From an uncultured Clostridium sp. (GTDB lineage Bacteria; Bacillota; Clostridia; Lachnospirales; Lachnospiraceae), in the NCBI GenBank assembly GCA_900552885.1, contig USBM01000113.1, forward strand, positions 1 through 7,080: a DNA stretch of 7,080 nt, read 5' to 3'. The notes under the pieces were generated by a model, which saw only the letters and a program-made list of their open reading frames with translations, did no database searches and was not told the origin of the DNA. Every line of letters begins with the position of its first letter. Position 1 is the stretch's first letter. The position numbers and the translations under genes are program-made. Shown piece after piece: positions 5,664 through 7,080 of this stretch.

Positions 5664-6275
5664 CTATTTTCCCTGTGGTTCATCCGGATATTTAATCAGA
5701 TCATATAATTTACCATGTTCTCCACAATCTCTTATTTCTGCTAACTGCATGCCAAGATGCATATATTTATCACACTTTGATTGTGCATCGGTATCCAGAA
5801 TGACCGGAATCTGAAGCCGGTTGCCTTCCGCAAAGGCCATTTCCATGACTTTTCTCATATACCCCTGTCCCTGATATTCTTCCGTCACACAAACCAGACC
5901 AACAAAGATATATGGTTTCTTCTCCTTATCCATCCGGCTTTGCAGCCCGGCACCACCCTTAGACATAGATTTAAAAAAATGCACCATTTCCGATATAGTC
6001 ATGGATTGGAAAAATGCCTTCACTAATTCCATTCCGGCAGAAAGACTTATCTTCTGACCCGGAACCTTATAAGCAATATAGGCTTCTCCCTTTTCACTTG
6101 TAGTATGAAGCAATCCGCCTTTTACTGCCATGCGGACATACCCATTAATATAGACTGCCGCTGCTTCCTGACTACGATAACAGGATACCAGTCCCTTTTC
6201 TTTTCCATAATCATAATAGCCAAATGCATGACCAATCTTTCCAACCTTTTGTTCATTTAATTCCTTTACCAGCAT
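5664..6275 (-). CDS. GNAT-family N-acetyltransferase, substrate unknown
   Basis: The C-terminal half of this 203-residue protein has the GNAT acetyl-CoA fold. The strand LVCVTEEY (127-134) leads into QGQGYMRKVME (135-145), the pyrophosphate-binding motif A (Q-x-x-G-x-G/A type, with the last small residue replaced by M140). It is followed by VILDTDAQSKCDKYMHLGMQ (158-177), the usual motif B region. The N-terminal part (1-125) is a family-variable region, so the acetyl acceptor cannot be named. The ATG at 6275 follows AGGAG at 8-nt spacing. The gene is divergent from hsp20 and has its own promoter. No convincing terminator is seen between its stop and the copper promoter (5597-5663), although a T-rich stretch on the minus strand is present. 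Confidence 0.88.
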   Translation of the reverse strand: MLVKELNEQKVGKIGHAFGYYDYGKEKGLVSCYRSQEAAAVYINGYVRMAVKGGLLHTTSEKGEAYIAYKVPGQKISLSAGMELVKAFFQSMTISEMVHFFKSMSKGGAGLQSRMDKEKKPYIFVGLVCVTEEYQGQGYMRKVMEMAFAEGNRLQIPVILDTDAQSKCDKYMHLGMQLAEIRDCGEHGKLYDLIKYPDEPQGK

Positions 6276-6315
6276 ATCTTTTCTCCTGTTTCATCATATA
6301 TATTGTTACACTTAC

Positions 6316-6344
6316 ATGTTAGTCTTAGCTAACCGATATGTCAA
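6316..6344 (-). promoter_or_regulatory. Promoter of the GNAT gene
   Basis: A perfect TTGACA (6344-6339) and TAACAT (6321-6316) on the minus strand are 17 nt apart, giving a start near 6309 and a leader of about 34 nt before the ATG at 6275. Confidence 0.7.
6318..6333. promoter_or_regulatory. Dyad in the GNAT promoter, possible operator
   Basis: GTTAGTCTTAGCTAAC has 5-bp perfect arms (GTTAG/CTAAC) around 6 nt, and the centre repeats TTAG. It overlaps the -10 and fills part of the spacer. The TTAG...CTAA half-sites recall DtxR/IdeR-type iron boxes, but the match is loose and the regulator is unknown. Confidence 0.4.
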
Positions 6345-6374
6345 CACAAAATATAATTATCAGACATTTCAGAG

Positions 6375-6396
6375 CAAATTGTGAACAAATTGTGAA
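6375..6396. repeat. Perfect 11-bp tandem duplication
   Basis: CAAATTGTGAA occurs twice head to tail (6375-6385 and 6386-6396), one helical turn apart. The second copy ends one base before the CIRCE element. It could place two protein molecules on one DNA face upstream of the hsp20 promoter, or be a simple slippage duplication. Confidence 0.8.
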
Positions 6397-6397
6397 A

Positions 6398-6424
6398 TTA
6401 GCACTCACCTCTTGACAGTGCTAA
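6398..6424. promoter_or_regulatory. CIRCE element (HrcA operator)
   Basis: TTAGCACTC-N9-CAGTGCTAA matches the CIRCE consensus TTAGCACTC-N9-GAGTGCTAA at all but one position (C6416). HrcA, helped by GroEL, binds CIRCE and represses heat-shock genes until unfolded protein titrates GroEL. The element overlaps the -35 of the hsp20 promoter, so hsp20 is probably part of the HrcA regulon. hrcA itself is not in the window. Confidence 0.92.
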
Positions 6425-6440
6425 CAACGAGTGTTATAAC
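6412..6440 (+). promoter_or_regulatory. Sigma-A promoter of hsp20
   Basis: TTGACA (6412-6417) and TATAAC (6435-6440) are 17 nt apart, near consensus. The -35 lies inside the CIRCE element. Transcription should start near 6447, leaving a 5' leader of about 74 nt. Confidence 0.82.
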
Positions 6441-6447
6441 ATAATCA

Positions 6448-6472
6448 CAGGTTAGGAAAACAAGATAACCTG
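6448..6472 (+). other. Hairpin at the 5' end of the hsp20 mRNA
   Basis: Perfect 7-bp arms (CAGGTTA at 6448-6454, TAACCTG at 6466-6472) with an 11-nt loop begin almost exactly at the predicted transcription start. A 5'-terminal stem could protect the transcript from decay. It lies too far from the ribosome site (6506-6512) to cover it directly. Confidence 0.45.
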
Positions 6473-6520
6473 AACACATTGCTTATAATTTCATTCGAAA
6501 CATAGAAGGAGGAATTAATT

Positions 6521-6958
6521 ATGTTAGTACCAAGTATTTTTTCAAATGATTTATTCGATGACTTTTTCAATGATAATTACAAACCGGCACAGCGCTATGT
6601 GCAGTCTGCGAATTCCAGAAACTTGATGAATACCGATATCAAGGAATTTGAAGATAAGTATGAATTGGGAATTGAACTTCCCGGTTATAAGAAAGAAGAT
6701 GTGACTGCAAGTCTGAAAGATGGTTACTTAACCATCGAAGCAGAGCGTCACGCAGATGAGACATTGAAAGAACGCAAAGGACAGTATATCCGCAAGGAAT
6801 GCTTTACCGGCAAGAGCCAGCGTAGTTTCTATGTAGGCGAACTGGTTACACAGAACGATATTCATGCATCCTTTGAGAATGGTATCTTAACCATCGTGGT
6901 TCCTAAGATTAAGGAACAGCCTAAGGTTGAGCAGACCAATTATATATCCATTGAATAA
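6521..6958 (+). CDS. Small heat-shock protein, Hsp20/alpha-crystallin family
   Basis: Small heat-shock proteins form cytoplasmic oligomers that hold unfolding proteins for refolding by DnaK and GroEL without using ATP. The 145-residue product has the usual bacterial length and layout. There is a short N-terminal arm (1-36) rich in F, N and D. The alpha-crystallin domain (about 37-129) carries ELPGYKKEDV (52-61) and the closing NGILTIVVPK (120-129, the GxLxxxxPK signature). A short tail bears an I-x-I motif (I142-S-I144), which docks neighbouring subunits. The ATG at 6521 follows AAGGAGG (6506-6512) at 8-nt spacing. A CIRCE element and a strong promoter lie upstream, so heat induction through HrcA is expected. 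The gene is single, with no chaperone gene next to it in the window. Confidence 0.96.
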   Translation: MLVPSIFSNDLFDDFFNDNYKPAQRYVQSANSRNLMNTDIKEFEDKYELGIELPGYKKEDVTASLKDGYLTIEAERHADETLKERKGQYIRKECFTGKSQRSFYVGELVTQNDIHASFENGILTIVVPKIKEQPKVEQTNYISIE

Positions 6959-7023
6959 TCCCTTAGACGATGGATAATAACTTTAACATTCCCTTATTTT
7001 TGATATACTTTTCATCATACCCC

Positions 7024-7061
7024 CTTTTATAGGAATGTCATTACATTCCTACCCCAAAGGA
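7024..7061. repeat. Extended hairpin downstream of hsp20
   Basis: A perfect 9-bp stem (TAGGAATGT at 7031-7039, complement at 7044-7052) closes a 4-nt loop, and an outer 5-bp stem (CCTTT at 7024-7028, AAAGG at 7057-7061) extends it across an internal loop. No T run follows on either strand, so it is not a standard terminator. It lies 65 nt after the hsp20 stop and may be a 3' structure of that mRNA or belong to the next gene. Confidence 0.5.
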
Positions 7062-7080
7062 CCCGGCACTCCACCCCATG

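Noticed and set aside
6375..6396. Rex (redox) operator suggested by two TTGTGA words
   Set aside because: Rex sites are inverted repeats; here both copies point the same way.
6945..6976. Inverted repeat TATCCAT...ATGGATA around the hsp20 stop codon as a terminator
   Set aside because: The stem is only 7 A/T-rich base pairs with an 18-nt loop and no T run follows; probably chance.
6983..7018. Minus-strand micro-ORF of 11 codons (MMKSISKIREC) behind a G-rich stretch
   Set aside because: It is too short to judge, the G run is only a partial Shine-Dalgarno match and no promoter is visible.
1..7080. CRISPR array, tRNA, rRNA or insertion sequence
   Set aside because: No regularly spaced repeats, cloverleaf pattern, conserved rRNA stretches or transposase were seen.

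Overview
The window looks like a stretch of low-to-moderate GC Firmicutes (Bacillota) chromosome, most likely a gut-type clostridium of the Lachnospiraceae. This is inferred from A/T-rich intergenic DNA with strong AGGAGG-type ribosome binding sites, near-consensus TTGACA/TATAAT promoters, a CIRCE heat-shock operator, a CsoR-type copper operator and the style of the proteins. No rRNA, tRNA, CRISPR array or intact mobile element is visible. All genes except the last lie on the minus strand.

Left part (1-2580): an apparently single-gene nadA unit (quinolinate synthase, NAD synthesis) has its own promoter, a leader with two hairpins and a strong intrinsic terminator. Upstream of it is a small gene (1193-1738) for a serine-recombinase-like protein in which every classical catalytic position appears substituted. 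Its promoter is buried in a 38-bp perfect palindrome and a 30-bp dyad with TGTCTA ends, which suggests a resolvase fold turned into an autoregulated DNA-binding protein. Before that comes a LUD-domain (lactate-utilisation/DUF162-like) gene with a Cys-rich C-terminal half.

Middle (2537-5596): a copper-efflux operon, csoR then copA, is driven by one promoter with a CsoR-box palindrome between its -35 and -10. The CopA ATPase carries a metal-binding domain at each end. The C-terminal one is preceded, inside the reading frame, by a perfect AAGGAGG and an ATG at ideal spacing, so a free 69-residue CopZ-like chaperone is probably also made from the same gene. The operon ends at a hairpin at 2537-2563.

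Right part (5664-7080): a GNAT acetyltransferase gene (minus) and an Hsp20 small heat-shock gene (plus) are divergent and share a 245-bp intergenic region. That region holds a dyad in the GNAT promoter, an 11-bp perfect tandem repeat, a CIRCE element overlapping the hsp20 -35, and a hairpin at the hsp20 transcript start. The last 122 bases hold only a hairpin of unknown role.

The most noteworthy items are the apparently inactivated resolvase with resolvase-like sites in its own promoter, and the nested CopZ start inside copA.
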